A DNA stretch of 64,000 bases from Arthrobacter antibioticus (lineage in GTDB: Bacteria; Actinomycetota; Actinomycetes; Actinomycetales; Micrococcaceae). A program made the position numbers and the translations under genes. A model generated the notes under the pieces. The model saw only the letters and a list, made by a program, of their open reading frames with translations, searched no databases and was not told the DNA's origin. The stretch covers positions 62,001 to 126,000 of the forward strand of contig NZ_JASISQ010000001.1 in assembly GCF_030063205.1 (NCBI RefSeq), read 5' to 3'. Shown piece after piece: positions 17,236 through 25,799 of the stretch; position 1 is the stretch's first letter; every line of letters begins with the position of its first letter.

Positions 17236-17307
17236 GAGAACATAAAACCGCCGTTGCACCCTTCAACCTCGAGTTATCAAAAGGATGCAACGGCGGCTGA
17301 TGTTCTC
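17236..17307. terminator. Interrupted inverted repeat between the UDG-like and FKBP genes
   Basis: CCGCCGTTGCA (17248-17258) pairs perfectly with TGCAACGGCGG (17286-17296). Outside it, GAGAACAT (17236-17243) pairs with ATGTTCTC (17300-17307). The structure lies just downstream of the minus-strand UDG-like gene and is probably its terminator, although there is no clear U-run. Confidence 0.6.
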
Positions 17308-17363
17308 AGCCAGGTGTTTAGGCTCTACTTTGAACTGGCCCGCGTGGCGCGGAATGTTAGAAG

Positions 17364-17999
17364 TTAGTTGCTCTTGACGAGGATGCCGCTGCGAGTCATT
17401 GATTCGGAGTAGGCATTAGCTGATTCCAGAAGCCACTGCTCTTGGCGTTCTGCGGAACCGGCAAAGCTGCGCCCGGACAGTGAACGGACCTTGTAGATGC
17501 CGAAACCGCGTTTGTACAACATGGGACCTTGCGCCTTCAGGAGCTGATCAGCCAAACGATGTGCTTCTGTGCCGTGGGCAATCAGGGCCGATGCGCGCGG
17601 AACCAGGGTCAGGAACTTAACCAGGGGGCGCAACCCTTGCTCAATCTGTGGTGCCGTTAGGCGACCGTTTGGCTGGCCGGGGGTGAACCACGGGTGAACG
17701 TTCCAAGGCATGACATAGCTGGGGCGGAGACCAATCTGCCAGTGAATCCCTAGGAGACGCGTAGCTGCCTGCTCGTCGCCAGCTGTAATGAAGCCAGACT
17801 CATCCAACTCACCAACGTTTGAGAAAAGGCTGATGATCTTGCACTCATCAACATCGTGAGCCGGATCCACGTAGGCCACTTGTTGCTCCGGCCGGGCTTC
17901 CGCCAAGGTGTCGCACAGTTCGGTGATGGGAGCAATGTTCTCGTCGTAACGGCGATTCCAAAGCTGTTCACGCGGTGATTCAGTGGCCACGGATGTCAT
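17364..17999 (-). CDS. Uracil-DNA glycosylase-like protein with a divergent N-terminal motif
   Basis: This 211-aa protein has the SYVMPWNVHPWF segment (~94-105) and later LIAHGTEAHRL that I associate with an actinobacterial uracil-DNA-glycosylase superfamily branch. In relatives I remember, the first active-site loop reads like LLLESPGP. Here it reads SLFSNVGELDESGF (57-70), so the catalytic proline-glycine element is altered. It may excise a different base, or have lost activity. An internal-start or frameshift artefact seems unlikely, because the frame is continuous and homologous-looking on both sides. Confidence 0.65.
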   Translation of the reverse strand: MTSVATESPREQLWNRRYDENIAPITELCDTLAEARPEQQVAYVDPAHDVDECKIISLFSNVGELDESGFITAGDEQAATRLLGIHWQIGLRPSYVMPWNVHPWFTPGQPNGRLTAPQIEQGLRPLVKFLTLVPRASALIAHGTEAHRLADQLLKAQGPMLYKRGFGIYKVRSLSGRSFAGSAERQEQWLLESANAYSESMTRSGILVKSN

Positions 18000-18209
18000 T
18001 GAGGTTTATATCTCCTTAGAGGGATGAGAGTGTATGCGGCAGCTTCCCGAGCAGGGGTATGTCCGAATTTCCAGCATAGCAATCTTCCCGAGTCTCTGGG
18101 CCGCTCATGTATGTGCTACGTGAGCACTCTGATGGTTGTTGTGAGAAATCCAACAGAAATCAACAGTTATATTGGCACAAGTTTGATGTTGAAGTGAGAG
18201 CTGCGGGCC

Positions 18210-19400
18210 TTAGCGCCGGGGTCCGCGACGGTTGCGGAAAGCGGCAGCAGCGGCCACAGTCGCCCCGATCCCGGCAAGCCACAAAAACACTTTTGCTTCG
18301 GGTGAGCCCATGACAGGATGCCCGTCATCCTCCTGCAGTTCCCCCCGGAGCCGTCGTCCCTCGGCGATCAGTTCCAGCTCTTTGTCACGCTTCTTCACGC
18401 TAGCCGCCGTTTCACGCGGTGGCAGCTGCAGTTGAGCTTCCGCCTTGATTCCGGCCTGCAGTTGCCGGGCACGCTCCAACTCTGCGTCGATTTGGGCACC
18501 AAAGAGCAACACGAGGTTCATGATCCAAATCCAGAGGAGCAGAACTATGACGCCGGCAATGGTCCCGTAAGTCTTCTCATATTTGGAGAAGTTGGCCACA
18601 TACACACCGAAACCCGCTGATGCGAGAATGCAGGCGATCAAGGCGAATGCCGCACCCACACTGATCCAGCGAAACTTTGGTTGGCGGACGTTGGGCGTGA
18701 AGTAGTACAGAACAGCAATCAACACTATCGCAAGGATCCCAACAACAGGCCACTTGGCAAGGTTCCAGATGGTAATCGCTTGATCGCCAACGCCAACGGC
18801 TTCCCCAACCGCCCGGGCAACCGGTCCGGAGAGGACTAGTAGCAGTGACATGGTGGCAACCATTAACACTGAGGCCAACGTGACAAGCAGCAGTGCCGGG
18901 CGCAACTTCCAGACTGGGCGCCCCTCATCGATGCCGTAGATTCGGTTCATCGCCCGGCTAAAAGCACCAACATAGCCCGATGCCGACCACAACGCTGTTA
19001 CAAGTCCGAACGCCAGTGTCCAGCCGGCTGCCCTGGACATTGTCAGCTGCTGAACCGGGCCGCTGATGGCTTCAGCCACCTTCGCGTCCGTCATGTTTGC
19101 AACCATGTCCAGCAGCAGTTTGGATGTCTGCTCTGCCTGACCCACTATCCCCAAAATCGAAACAAGTGCAAGAATGGCCGGGAATAAGGACAACACACCG
19201 TAATAAGTCAGTGATGCAGCCAAATCGGTTGAACCGTCGGCGCTGAACTTGTTTACGGCGCGCTTGAGTACATACTTCCAGGACATGGCCGGCACGCCGG
19301 ACAGATTTTGGGGCTTCCGCCCGTCATCTGGTGCCGGCGCGCCAGCTTTGTTTGCTGCAGTTCCGCGCGCTGCTGGAACGGATGGGACCGTATCAGGCAC
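18210..19400 (-). CDS. YihY/BrkB family inner-membrane protein
   Basis: This 396-aa protein carries the YihY/virulence factor BrkB domain. The family signatures are ADGSTDLAASLTYYGVLSLFPAILAL near the N-terminus and VANFSKYEKTYGTIAGVIVLLLWIWIMNLVLLFGAQIDAELER before the tail, with six predicted membrane helices. The C-terminus is a charged segment followed by a short hydrophobic stretch ending in RNRRGPRR. The family was once annotated as RNase BN, wrongly; its function is unresolved. The start is a GTG with ACAGGA upstream. It is in tandem with the GlsB-like gene. Confidence 0.88.
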   Translation of the reverse strand: MPDTVPSVPAARGTAANKAGAPAPDDGRKPQNLSGVPAMSWKYVLKRAVNKFSADGSTDLAASLTYYGVLSLFPAILALVSILGIVGQAEQTSKLLLDMVANMTDAKVAEAISGPVQQLTMSRAAGWTLAFGLVTALWSASGYVGAFSRAMNRIYGIDEGRPVWKLRPALLLVTLASVLMVATMSLLLVLSGPVARAVGEAVGVGDQAITIWNLAKWPVVGILAIVLIAVLYYFTPNVRQPKFRWISVGAAFALIACILASAGFGVYVANFSKYEKTYGTIAGVIVLLLWIWIMNLVLLFGAQIDAELERARQLQAGIKAEAQLQLPPRETAASVKKRDKELELIAEGRRLRGELQEDDGHPVMGSPEAKVFLWLAGIGATVAAAAAFRNRRGPRR

Positions 19401-19448
19401 AGATATTCCTGTCCGTTGCTTTCCGTTGGCAGCCGCGGCTCACAGCGA

Positions 19449-19718
19449 TCAGGCCGCCGTCTTATTGCGTCCGGTGATTGCCCCGTAGATACCGGCGACA
19501 ACGAGCCCACCAACAATGGCTAAGATCCAAGAGCCAAGGCTCCAGAAACTCATTTCACCCTTGTTGAACAACAGGTCACCGATCCAGCCGCCAACTACTG
19601 CTCCTACGACACCAAGAATCAAACTGGTCACCCAGCCGCCGCCCACACTTCCGGGCATGACCGCCTTGACGATCGCACCGACAATAAGTCCCAAAACAAT
19701 CCAACCGATGAAACCCAT
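19449..19718 (-). CDS. GlsB/YeaQ/YmgE family stress-response membrane protein
   Basis: This 89-aa glycine-rich integral membrane protein has the family pattern GxIVGAIVKAVMPG, then ILGVVGAVVGGWIGDLLF, then a last glycine-rich helix. Members are small three-helix proteins (formerly transglycosylase-associated) induced by general stress, of unknown mechanism. Length is normal. It lies just upstream of the YihY gene on the same strand, and the two may be cotranscribed. Confidence 0.9.
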   Translation of the reverse strand: MGFIGWIVLGLIVGAIVKAVMPGSVGGGWVTSLILGVVGAVVGGWIGDLLFNKGEMSFWSLGSWILAIVGGLVVAGIYGAITGRNKTAA

Positions 19719-19944
19719 GGTTCCTCCTAGTTAATGAACTTGGCATGTTCTTTTTGTAGACGACCCACGCAAGCACGTGCGAGCCGATGCATCAACCGTA
19801 CTCATATCCGATCAACAGGTCCAGACTTCGGGGCATCTTGTTCGAATCGTGTCCTCTTTAGAGGCTTCCCAGACATTGGAGGCTCCCCAGACGGTGCTGG
19901 CGGGCCATTCGACAGCCGGACAACCCTGGGACCAGAATTAGGGC

Positions 19945-21735
19945 ATGTCGAAAATAGTTTCCGAAAACGATAACTTCAAGAAACCCGCACCGACTCAGGC
20001 CTGCGAGCAGGGTCAAGCCGGTGGGCCGCTCCAGCAGCCATGGGTAAAGAAGTACCAGCCGGGTGTTCCAGCAGAGATCGAGCTACCCACGGAGTCGTTG
20101 GTCGCCATGTTCGAACGCTCGGTGAAAGAAGCAGGTGAGAAACCTGCCATGGAGTTCTTTGGTCGCCAAACAAGCTATCGCGATCTGGGCGAACAGGTTT
20201 CTCGGGCGGCTGAGGGGCTGCGCCGACGCGGCGTGAGGGCCGGGGACCGTGTTGCCTTGATCCTGCCCAACTGTCCGCAACATGTCGTAGCGTTCTACGC
20301 GGTCCTGCGGCTGGGTGCGGTTGTGGTTGAACACAATCCGTTGTATACATCCCGGGAGTTGGCGCACCAATTCCAGGATCATCAGGCACGGGTAGTGATC
20401 GCTTGGGACAAAGCCGTTGGCGCTATCCGCGAATTCCCTGCCGACGTAGCCATTGAGCACATAATTGCAGTAGATATTCTCAGTGCATTCCCCATGCTCA
20501 AAGGGTTTGCGCTCAGACTTCCGGTTAAAAAAATGCGCGAGAGTCGTGCTGCTCTCAGCGCTCCAGCCCTGGGTTCCACACCGTGGAGGGAACTCTTGTC
20601 TACCGGAAGCATCGACCCAACCCACCCAAGGCCGGATGTGCAAGACCTTGCTGTCATTGGTTACACCTCCGGCACCACCGGAGCCCCCAAGGGCGCAATG
20701 CTCAGTCACTTCAATTTGTACTCCAACGCCCTCCAAGGGGAGGCCTGGATGCATGGGGCACAAGTCGGCAAGGAAATTCTGTACGCCGTGCTACCCATGT
20801 TCCATGCTTTCGGCATGACCCTTTACCTCACCTTCGGCATCCGTAAGCAGGGCTTGCTGGTGTTGTTCCCGAAGTTCGACGTCGATCTGGTCCTGACCGC
20901 GATGAAGAAGTCACCGGCCACTGTCTACTGTGCCGTACCTCCAATTTATGAACGTACGGCCCTTGCCGCCAAAGAAAAGGGTGTCTCGCTGCGCTCTTGT
21001 AAGTTTTGTATCTCAGGGGCCATGAACCTGCCAGAGAGCATCGTTGAACTGTGGGAATCTGTGGCCGGCGGACTGTTGGTAGAGGGCTACGGAATGACTG
21101 AATCCTCGCCTGTGGCCCTCGGCAATCCCTTTGACCCGAGCCGGAAAAACGGCACCATAGGTGTGCCCTTCCCCTCAACACAGATGAAAGTTGTTGACAT
21201 GGAAAATTCCGTCACAGTTGTGGCACCGGGGGAGCGCGGTGAACTGCTGCTCAAAGGCCCGCAGGTGTTCAGCGGCTACTGGAACAACCCGGAAGAAACC
21301 GCAAAGACGCTCACCGAAGACGGCTGGCTACACACGGGGGATATTGTCACAGTCAGTGCCGACGGGTTCACCACGATCGTGGACAGGGTGAAGGAGCTTG
21401 TCATCACGGGTGGTTTCAATGTCTCCCCGTCAGAGGTGGAGAGCGTCCTGCGTCAGCACGAAGACGTTGTTGAGGCAGCCGTTTTTGGCACAGTTTCTGA
21501 CCGGGGCGGCGAGATGGTTGTTGCTGCCGTTCAGCTGGAACCAGGGGCCCTGCTGAATGAGACCCAGCTCCGCGACCACTGCAAACAACTTTTGGCGCGA
21601 TACAAAGTCCCCGTCCGCATTATTGCGATCCCGGACATGCCACGGTCGATGCTTGGCAAGATTCTCCGCAAACAAGTCAAGGAGCTCTCTTTGCCCTACT
21701 TTGCGCCCTATTTTGAGCCCAAGAATCCTTCTTGA
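19945..21735 (+). CDS. Long-chain acyl-CoA synthetase (AMP-binding)
   Basis: This 596-aa ANL-superfamily ligase activates a fatty acid to acyl-AMP and then acyl-CoA. The ATP-binding loop GYTSGTTGAPKGAMLSH is at ~239-255; the aromatic-Gly-Met-Thr-Glu motif appears as GYGMTESSP; GWLHTGDI and DRVKELVITGGFNVSP follow; the catalytic lysine is in PRSMLGKILRK near the C-terminus. The fatty acid gate and domain order fit long-chain FadD enzymes. The ATG has only a poorly spaced AGGG before it. The aminotransferase gene follows 59 bp downstream. Confidence 0.92.
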   Translation: MSKIVSENDNFKKPAPTQACEQGQAGGPLQQPWVKKYQPGVPAEIELPTESLVAMFERSVKEAGEKPAMEFFGRQTSYRDLGEQVSRAAEGLRRRGVRAGDRVALILPNCPQHVVAFYAVLRLGAVVVEHNPLYTSRELAHQFQDHQARVVIAWDKAVGAIREFPADVAIEHIIAVDILSAFPMLKGFALRLPVKKMRESRAALSAPALGSTPWRELLSTGSIDPTHPRPDVQDLAVIGYTSGTTGAPKGAMLSHFNLYSNALQGEAWMHGAQVGKEILYAVLPMFHAFGMTLYLTFGIRKQGLLVLFPKFDVDLVLTAMKKSPATVYCAVPPIYERTALAAKEKGVSLRSCKFCISGAMNLPESIVELWESVAGGLLVEGYGMTESSPVALGNPFDPSRKNGTIGVPFPSTQMKVVDMENSVTVVAPGERGELLLKGPQVFSGYWNNPEETAKTLTEDGWLHTGDIVTVSADGFTTIVDRVKELVITGGFNVSPSEVESVLRQHEDVVEAAVFGTVSDRGGEMVVAAVQLEPGALLNETQLRDHCKQLLARYKVPVRIIAIPDMPRSMLGKILRKQVKELSLPYFAPYFEPKNPS

Positions 21736-21794
21736 ATTGAGCACGAAGGGAAACAAGGCGGGCTGATTATGTGAAGATGGGAGGTATGCGCCCC

Positions 21795-23021
21795 ATGCAA
21801 CACTCAAGTAAATTAGCCAATGTACGCTACGAACTTCGTGGACCCATCTTGCATGCGGCCCAAAAAATGGAGGCCGCAGGCCACCGGATTTTGCGCATGA
21901 ATTTAGGCGACACAGCCCCGTTTGGTTTGGAAACGCCGGAGTCCATTGTGGCAGATATGATTCACCACTTACGTGACGCGCAGGGATACAGCGATTCAAA
22001 GGGGATCTTCTCAGCCAGAACCGCGATTTCGCAGTATTACCAGACCAAAGGGCTGATGACGATCGGCGTGGACGATATTTTCGTCGGGAACGGTGTCAGC
22101 GAACTGATCTCCATGACGCTTCAGGCTTTTCTGGAAAACGGGGATGAAGTCCTCATCCCGGCACCCGACTATCCACTTTGGACAGCATCGGTAACCCTCA
22201 CTGGCGGTGCTCCCGTCCATTACCTGTGCGATGAAGACAATCATTGGTGGCCGAACATGGCCGATGTGGAAGCAAAAATTACGCCGCAAACACGGGCCAT
22301 TGTCATCATTAACCCAAACAACCCCACCGGGGCCGTCTACCCTCGGGCCATCTTGGATGAGTTTATTGATTTGGCGCGAAAACATGATCTGGTTATTTTT
22401 TCGGATGAAATCTACGAGAAAATAATCTACGACGGTAGTTCCCACATCCACATGGCAGCCCTTGCCGATGATGTTTGTGTCCTGACCTTTAGCGGTCTCT
22501 CAAAGGCCTACCGGATGCCCGGATACCGTGCCGGTTGGGTCGCCTTGACGGGGCCGCGGGCTGCCATGGCCGGCTTCAAGGAAGCCCTTGAGCTGATTGC
22601 ATCGTTGCGCCTGTGCTCAAATGTGCCGGCCCAACATGCCATCCAAACCTCGCTAGGTGGCTACCAAAGCATCAATGACCTGACGAAACCTGGCGGACGG
22701 CTGCGAGAGCAACGAGACAGGGCCGCGGAGCTGCTCAACGCACTGCCGGGTGTTTCCTGCGTCCCAGCTGCCGGAGCAATGTACTTATTTGTGAAACTTG
22801 ATGCGCAGATGTACCCGATCGAATCAGATGAAAAGTTTGTCATTGATCTACTACAGGACCAAAAGATCCTCGTCTCGCACGGCACAGCATTTCACTGGCC
22901 AACTCCAGACCACTTTAGGTTCGTGATTCTGCCTTCTATCGATGACATTGAGGAGGCCATACGCCGCATCTCGTCCTTCTTGGCGCTGTATCGGCGTAAA
23001 TCCGCACTCATCTCAAAGTAG
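21795..23021 (+). CDS. PLP-dependent class I/II aminotransferase (AlaA-like)
   Basis: This 408-aa fold-type I aminotransferase has the PLP lysine K237 in FSGLSKAYRMPGYRAGW and the NPNNPTGAVYP and FSDEIYEKIIYDG motifs. The N-terminal VRYELRGPILHAAQKMEAAGHRILRMNLGD is typical of the alanine/pyruvate-forming AlaA group, so glutamate-pyruvate transamination is the best guess. I prefer the ATG at 21795 because GGGAGG sits 10 nt before it; upstream GTG/ATG codons have no such spacing. Confidence 0.9.
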   Translation: MQHSSKLANVRYELRGPILHAAQKMEAAGHRILRMNLGDTAPFGLETPESIVADMIHHLRDAQGYSDSKGIFSARTAISQYYQTKGLMTIGVDDIFVGNGVSELISMTLQAFLENGDEVLIPAPDYPLWTASVTLTGGAPVHYLCDEDNHWWPNMADVEAKITPQTRAIVIINPNNPTGAVYPRAILDEFIDLARKHDLVIFSDEIYEKIIYDGSSHIHMAALADDVCVLTFSGLSKAYRMPGYRAGWVALTGPRAAMAGFKEALELIASLRLCSNVPAQHAIQTSLGGYQSINDLTKPGGRLREQRDRAAELLNALPGVSCVPAAGAMYLFVKLDAQMYPIESDEKFVIDLLQDQKILVSHGTAFHWPTPDHFRFVILPSIDDIEEAIRRISSFLALYRRKSALISK

Positions 23022-23443
23022 GCCCTCGCTAATAGTTGGTTGTTAAGAGCTGGACTGTGGCGTGATTTCCGGCACGCCGCCTAGGCTGAACTTTTCTGTG
23101 CTAGCGAAGAGAAAGCTCGCTGGCTCGGAAATGCCACCTGGCAGCTCCGTTAATGCCGAGCTGATGAGGTATTTGTTCTGTTGAGGGCTTCGCCGCTGGA
23201 CGGTTTCAAACGTCTTTGCTGTCCTTAGCACGCTCTCCGCCCCGCGCCGTGTTCAGCCTTCTCGAGGATGAGGCAACAGGAAAGCAAACTTTGAGCAAAC
23301 AACGTGTGACTTTTCGTCGTAGTATCGTAGCGGTTGGGTTTCGCCGGTACACCGATGCCTTTGGTGCAGAGTGTGCCGTCAGCGCGTAGCCAACCAGACG
23401 TTTTCGCAGTCTCGCTTATTGCCCCCTCAAGATTGGATCGCGG
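23022..23443. other. Intergenic region upstream of the PiT transporter
   Basis: No convincing gene fills these 422 bp. A 62-codon minus-strand ORF (23043-23231) has protein-like composition but no ribosome-binding site and no recognised family; it could be a gene remnant. A direct repeat GCAAAC-TTTGA-GCAAAC lies at 23284-23300. An imperfect -10 (TAGTAT, 23320-23325) precedes a leader of about 110 nt. Confidence 0.5.
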
Positions 23444-24970
23444 GTGGATCTCACCTTCATGGTCGTGCTAGTTATAGCGCTGGCCCTCTTCTTTGACTTC
23501 ACAAATGGCTTTCACGACACGGCCAATGCCATGGCAACTCCCATTGCTACAGGTGCCATTAAGCCCAAGACTGCCGTGGCTCTCGCCGCGATCTTGAACT
23601 TGGTAGGTGCTTTTCTTTCCACCGAGGTGGCAAAAACTATCTCCGGGGGCATCATCAATGAAGGTGGTCCCAACGGGGTATCCATCACTCCGGAGATGAT
23701 CTTTGCCGGTTTGATGGGGGCCGTGCTGTGGAACCTGTTCACCTGGTTGCTGGGGCTACCGTCAAGCTCCTCTCATGCACTTTTTGGTGGCCTGATCGGT
23801 GCTGCCATTGTTGGCACGTGGTCCTTTGGTGCCGTGAACTTTATGGTCGTCGTCTCCAAGGTCTTGCTGCCCGCGTTGTTGGCGCCCACTATTGCCGGGC
23901 TGGTGGCCTTTTTATGCACCAAGATGGCGTACAGCATCACCCGCCGCTCAGATCCAGACTCTGGCGACAAGCTCACGCAGAAACGTGGTGGTTTCCGCCG
24001 CGGTCAAGTGTTCAGCTCTTCTCTGGTTGCCCTGGCTCACGGCACCAATGATGCCCAGAAGACAATGGGTGTGATCACACTTGTTCTGGTCGCATCAGGA
24101 CTGCAGAGCGCTGGAACCGGTCCGCACATCTGGGTTATCACAGCATGTGCGCTTGCCATCGCAGGTGGCACCTACGCTGGTGGTTGGCGCATTATCCGCA
24201 CCCTCGGCTCGGGACTAACCGATGTAAAGCCCGCACAGGGGTTCGCCGCAGAGACAAGCACCGCCGCCGCTATTCTGGCATCCAGCCACTTAGGATTCGC
24301 GCTCTCAACCACCCATGTTGCTTCAGGTTCCGTGATTGGTTCGGGTCTTGGCCGCAAGGGCTCAACAGTCCGCTGGCGCGCCATCGGCAAGATTGGTGTC
24401 GCATGGCTGCTGACCCTTCCCGCCGCGGCGATCGTGGGTGGCCTCGCCGCACTCCTAATCCGTACGGGGACCGTCGGCATTGTTATTGTGTCCGTTCTGG
24501 GGCTCGGCTCCATTTTGTTTATGTTTTATCGTTCTCAGCAGGAAACGGTTGATCACAGCAACGCGATCAGCGATGTTGACGCAGTGGGTGAAGCGATGCA
24601 CATCCCCAGCAAGAAAGAACGTGACCGTTTGGCTGGCAAGGCTCGTGCAGCTCGGAAAGCTGCTGAGAAGGCGGCCCGACGTGCAGCTGAGACCGATGCT
24701 GTAAGGGCCGCCGCTCAGGTGGCATTGGACAGGGCGGACACGGCCGTACTCAAGGCCATGACGAAGGCAGCAGCAAGTGCTGGAGCGCCCAAGAGCAAAA
24801 CCAAGTCCGCCAACGCAGTGGTACCTAAAGTGAAGGCTAAGTTAGCCGCCGCTGGTGTCCCCAAGGCAAAGGTAGCCAACACCGAGGGACCCAAGGGTGA
24901 TGAGCCTGGAGATGGACTGGGCACAACCGAAGACGCCGGCACAGGTACTGGCACTAGGGAGCAGAAATGA
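23444..24970 (+). CDS. pit: PiT-family inorganic phosphate transporter with an Ala/Lys-rich tail
   Basis: This 508-aa protein has the two PiT signature repeats: FDFTNGFHDTANAMATPIATGAIKP near the N-terminus and SLVALAHGTNDAQKTMGVITL in the middle. It has about ten membrane helices and ends its core at ~residue 360. PiT carriers import metal-phosphate with protons. Residues ~385-508 are an unusual cytoplasmic tail, rich in Ala, Lys and Arg, with histone H1-like KSKTK/VPKVKAKLAAAGVPKAKV repeats. The start is a GTG. The next gene overlaps by 4 bp. Confidence 0.92.
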   Translation: MDLTFMVVLVIALALFFDFTNGFHDTANAMATPIATGAIKPKTAVALAAILNLVGAFLSTEVAKTISGGIINEGGPNGVSITPEMIFAGLMGAVLWNLFTWLLGLPSSSSHALFGGLIGAAIVGTWSFGAVNFMVVVSKVLLPALLAPTIAGLVAFLCTKMAYSITRRSDPDSGDKLTQKRGGFRRGQVFSSSLVALAHGTNDAQKTMGVITLVLVASGLQSAGTGPHIWVITACALAIAGGTYAGGWRIIRTLGSGLTDVKPAQGFAAETSTAAAILASSHLGFALSTTHVASGSVIGSGLGRKGSTVRWRAIGKIGVAWLLTLPAAAIVGGLAALLIRTGTVGIVIVSVLGLGSILFMFYRSQQETVDHSNAISDVDAVGEAMHIPSKKERDRLAGKARAARKAAEKAARRAAETDAVRAAAQVALDRADTAVLKAMTKAAASAGAPKSKTKSANAVVPKVKAKLAAAGVPKAKVANTEGPKGDEPGDGLGTTEDAGTGTGTREQK

Positions 24971-25221
24971 TTGATTGGTTCGGATTTGTCATTGTCGGAC
25001 TGACAACACTGCTTGGCGCCGGATTCGTGGTGGCCATGTACTCGTTGGGTGTGCGCTTCACGGCTGTCAGCGGGGACGATCATGGGCGCGTCAACCACGC
25101 AGCCAAGTGGGGTGCCTACGTGTGTTTCGGGTTTTGTTTACTTGCGGTCACCGCCGGAATTATCCTCATCGTGCCCGCATTCAGCGCGGGGGCAGAAAAG
25201 ATTCTGGGCAACCTCTTCTAG
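24967..25221 (+). CDS. Small membrane protein coupled to the phosphate transporter
   Basis: This 84-aa protein has two predicted membrane helices (about 5-26 and 47-72) joined by a polar loop (RFTAVSGDDHGRVNHAAKWG). Its ATG overlaps the pit stop codon (ATGA), which implies translational coupling. I do not recognise a named family. The tight linkage suggests an accessory or regulatory subunit of the transporter. A strong hairpin follows it. Confidence 0.78.
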   Translation: MIDWFGFVIVGLTTLLGAGFVVAMYSLGVRFTAVSGDDHGRVNHAAKWGAYVCFGFCLLAVTAGIILIVPAFSAGAEKILGNLF

Positions 25222-25237
25222 AAATTTGTTAAGCAAC

Positions 25238-25288
25238 GACGCCGGGCACTCACCGTTACGCAGCTGCGGAAGGTGAGTGCCCGGCGTC
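25238..25288. terminator. Bidirectional hairpin terminator, 17-bp perfect stem
   Basis: GACGCCGGGCACTCACC (25238-25254) and its exact complement GGTGAGTGCCCGGCGTC (25272-25288) flank a 17-nt loop. It sits between the convergent ends of the small membrane protein and the thioesterase genes. There is no long T-run on either side. Confidence 0.8.
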
Positions 25289-25312
25289 GGACTTTAACGA
25301 AGTAGCTAGGGG

Positions 25313-25780
25313 CTACTTTCCTTTGCTATCCAAGATCATGTTGGTGATGCGGCACGTAGAGAGACGGCGACCTTGTGCATCTCTCATCACCACTTCATGC
25401 GTGGTGAGTGTCCGTCCGAGGTGGATGGGGGTCGCCGATCCTGTGACAAGCCCGGTTTCGATCCCGCGATGATGTGTGGCATTGATCTCAATCCCGACGA
25501 CGCGGCCGCCCACTCCGGCATGAAAAGCAGCAGCGAAGGATCCCAGCGTCTCGGCCAGCACCACATGTGCACCTCCGTGCAGCAGCCCTGTCACCTGAGT
25601 GTTTCCCTCCACCGGCATGGTGGCAACCATGGACTCGACGCTCATCTGCGTGAACACAATGCCCATCTTGGCGACCAGCGTTCCCACGCCATGCCCACCC
25701 AACATCGGATGGTATTTCTCGGGGACCCCTGCTGCGAGGAGTTCGGCGGACAGTGGATGCGGTGTGGATTTATCGCTCAT
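25313..25780 (-). CDS. Hotdog-fold thioesterase (PaaI/YdiI-like)
   Basis: This is a 155-aa hotdog thioesterase. The family HGG element is in VTGLLHGGAHVVLAETLGSFAA, and the VVGIEINATHHRGIETGLVTGSATPIHLGRT block is typical of acyl-CoA thioesterases that hydrolyse aromatic or medium-chain CoA esters. I place the start at the ATG at 25780 (MSDKSTPHPL); the longer frame runs antisense through polA. The gene is divergent from polA, with only 19 bp between the preferred start codons. Confidence 0.87.
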   Translation of the reverse strand: MSDKSTPHPLSAELLAAGVPEKYHPMLGGHGVGTLVAKMGIVFTQMSVESMVATMPVEGNTQVTGLLHGGAHVVLAETLGSFAAAFHAGVGGRVVGIEINATHHRGIETGLVTGSATPIHLGRTLTTHEVVMRDAQGRRLSTCRITNMILDSKGK

Positions 25781-25786
25781 GATGAC

Positions 25787-25792
25787 TAGGCT
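25787..25792 (+). promoter_or_regulatory. Possible -10 box for leaderless polA
   Basis: TAGGCT (TANNNT) lies 7 nt before the GTG at 25800. No ribosome-binding site precedes any candidate polA start, so leaderless initiation is plausible, but the hexamer is weak. Confidence 0.35.
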
Positions 25793-25799
25793 GGCACTT

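Noticed and set aside
23043-23231. 62-codon minus-strand ORF as a real gene
   Set aside because: Too short, no start signal and no family recognised; kept only as a possible remnant.
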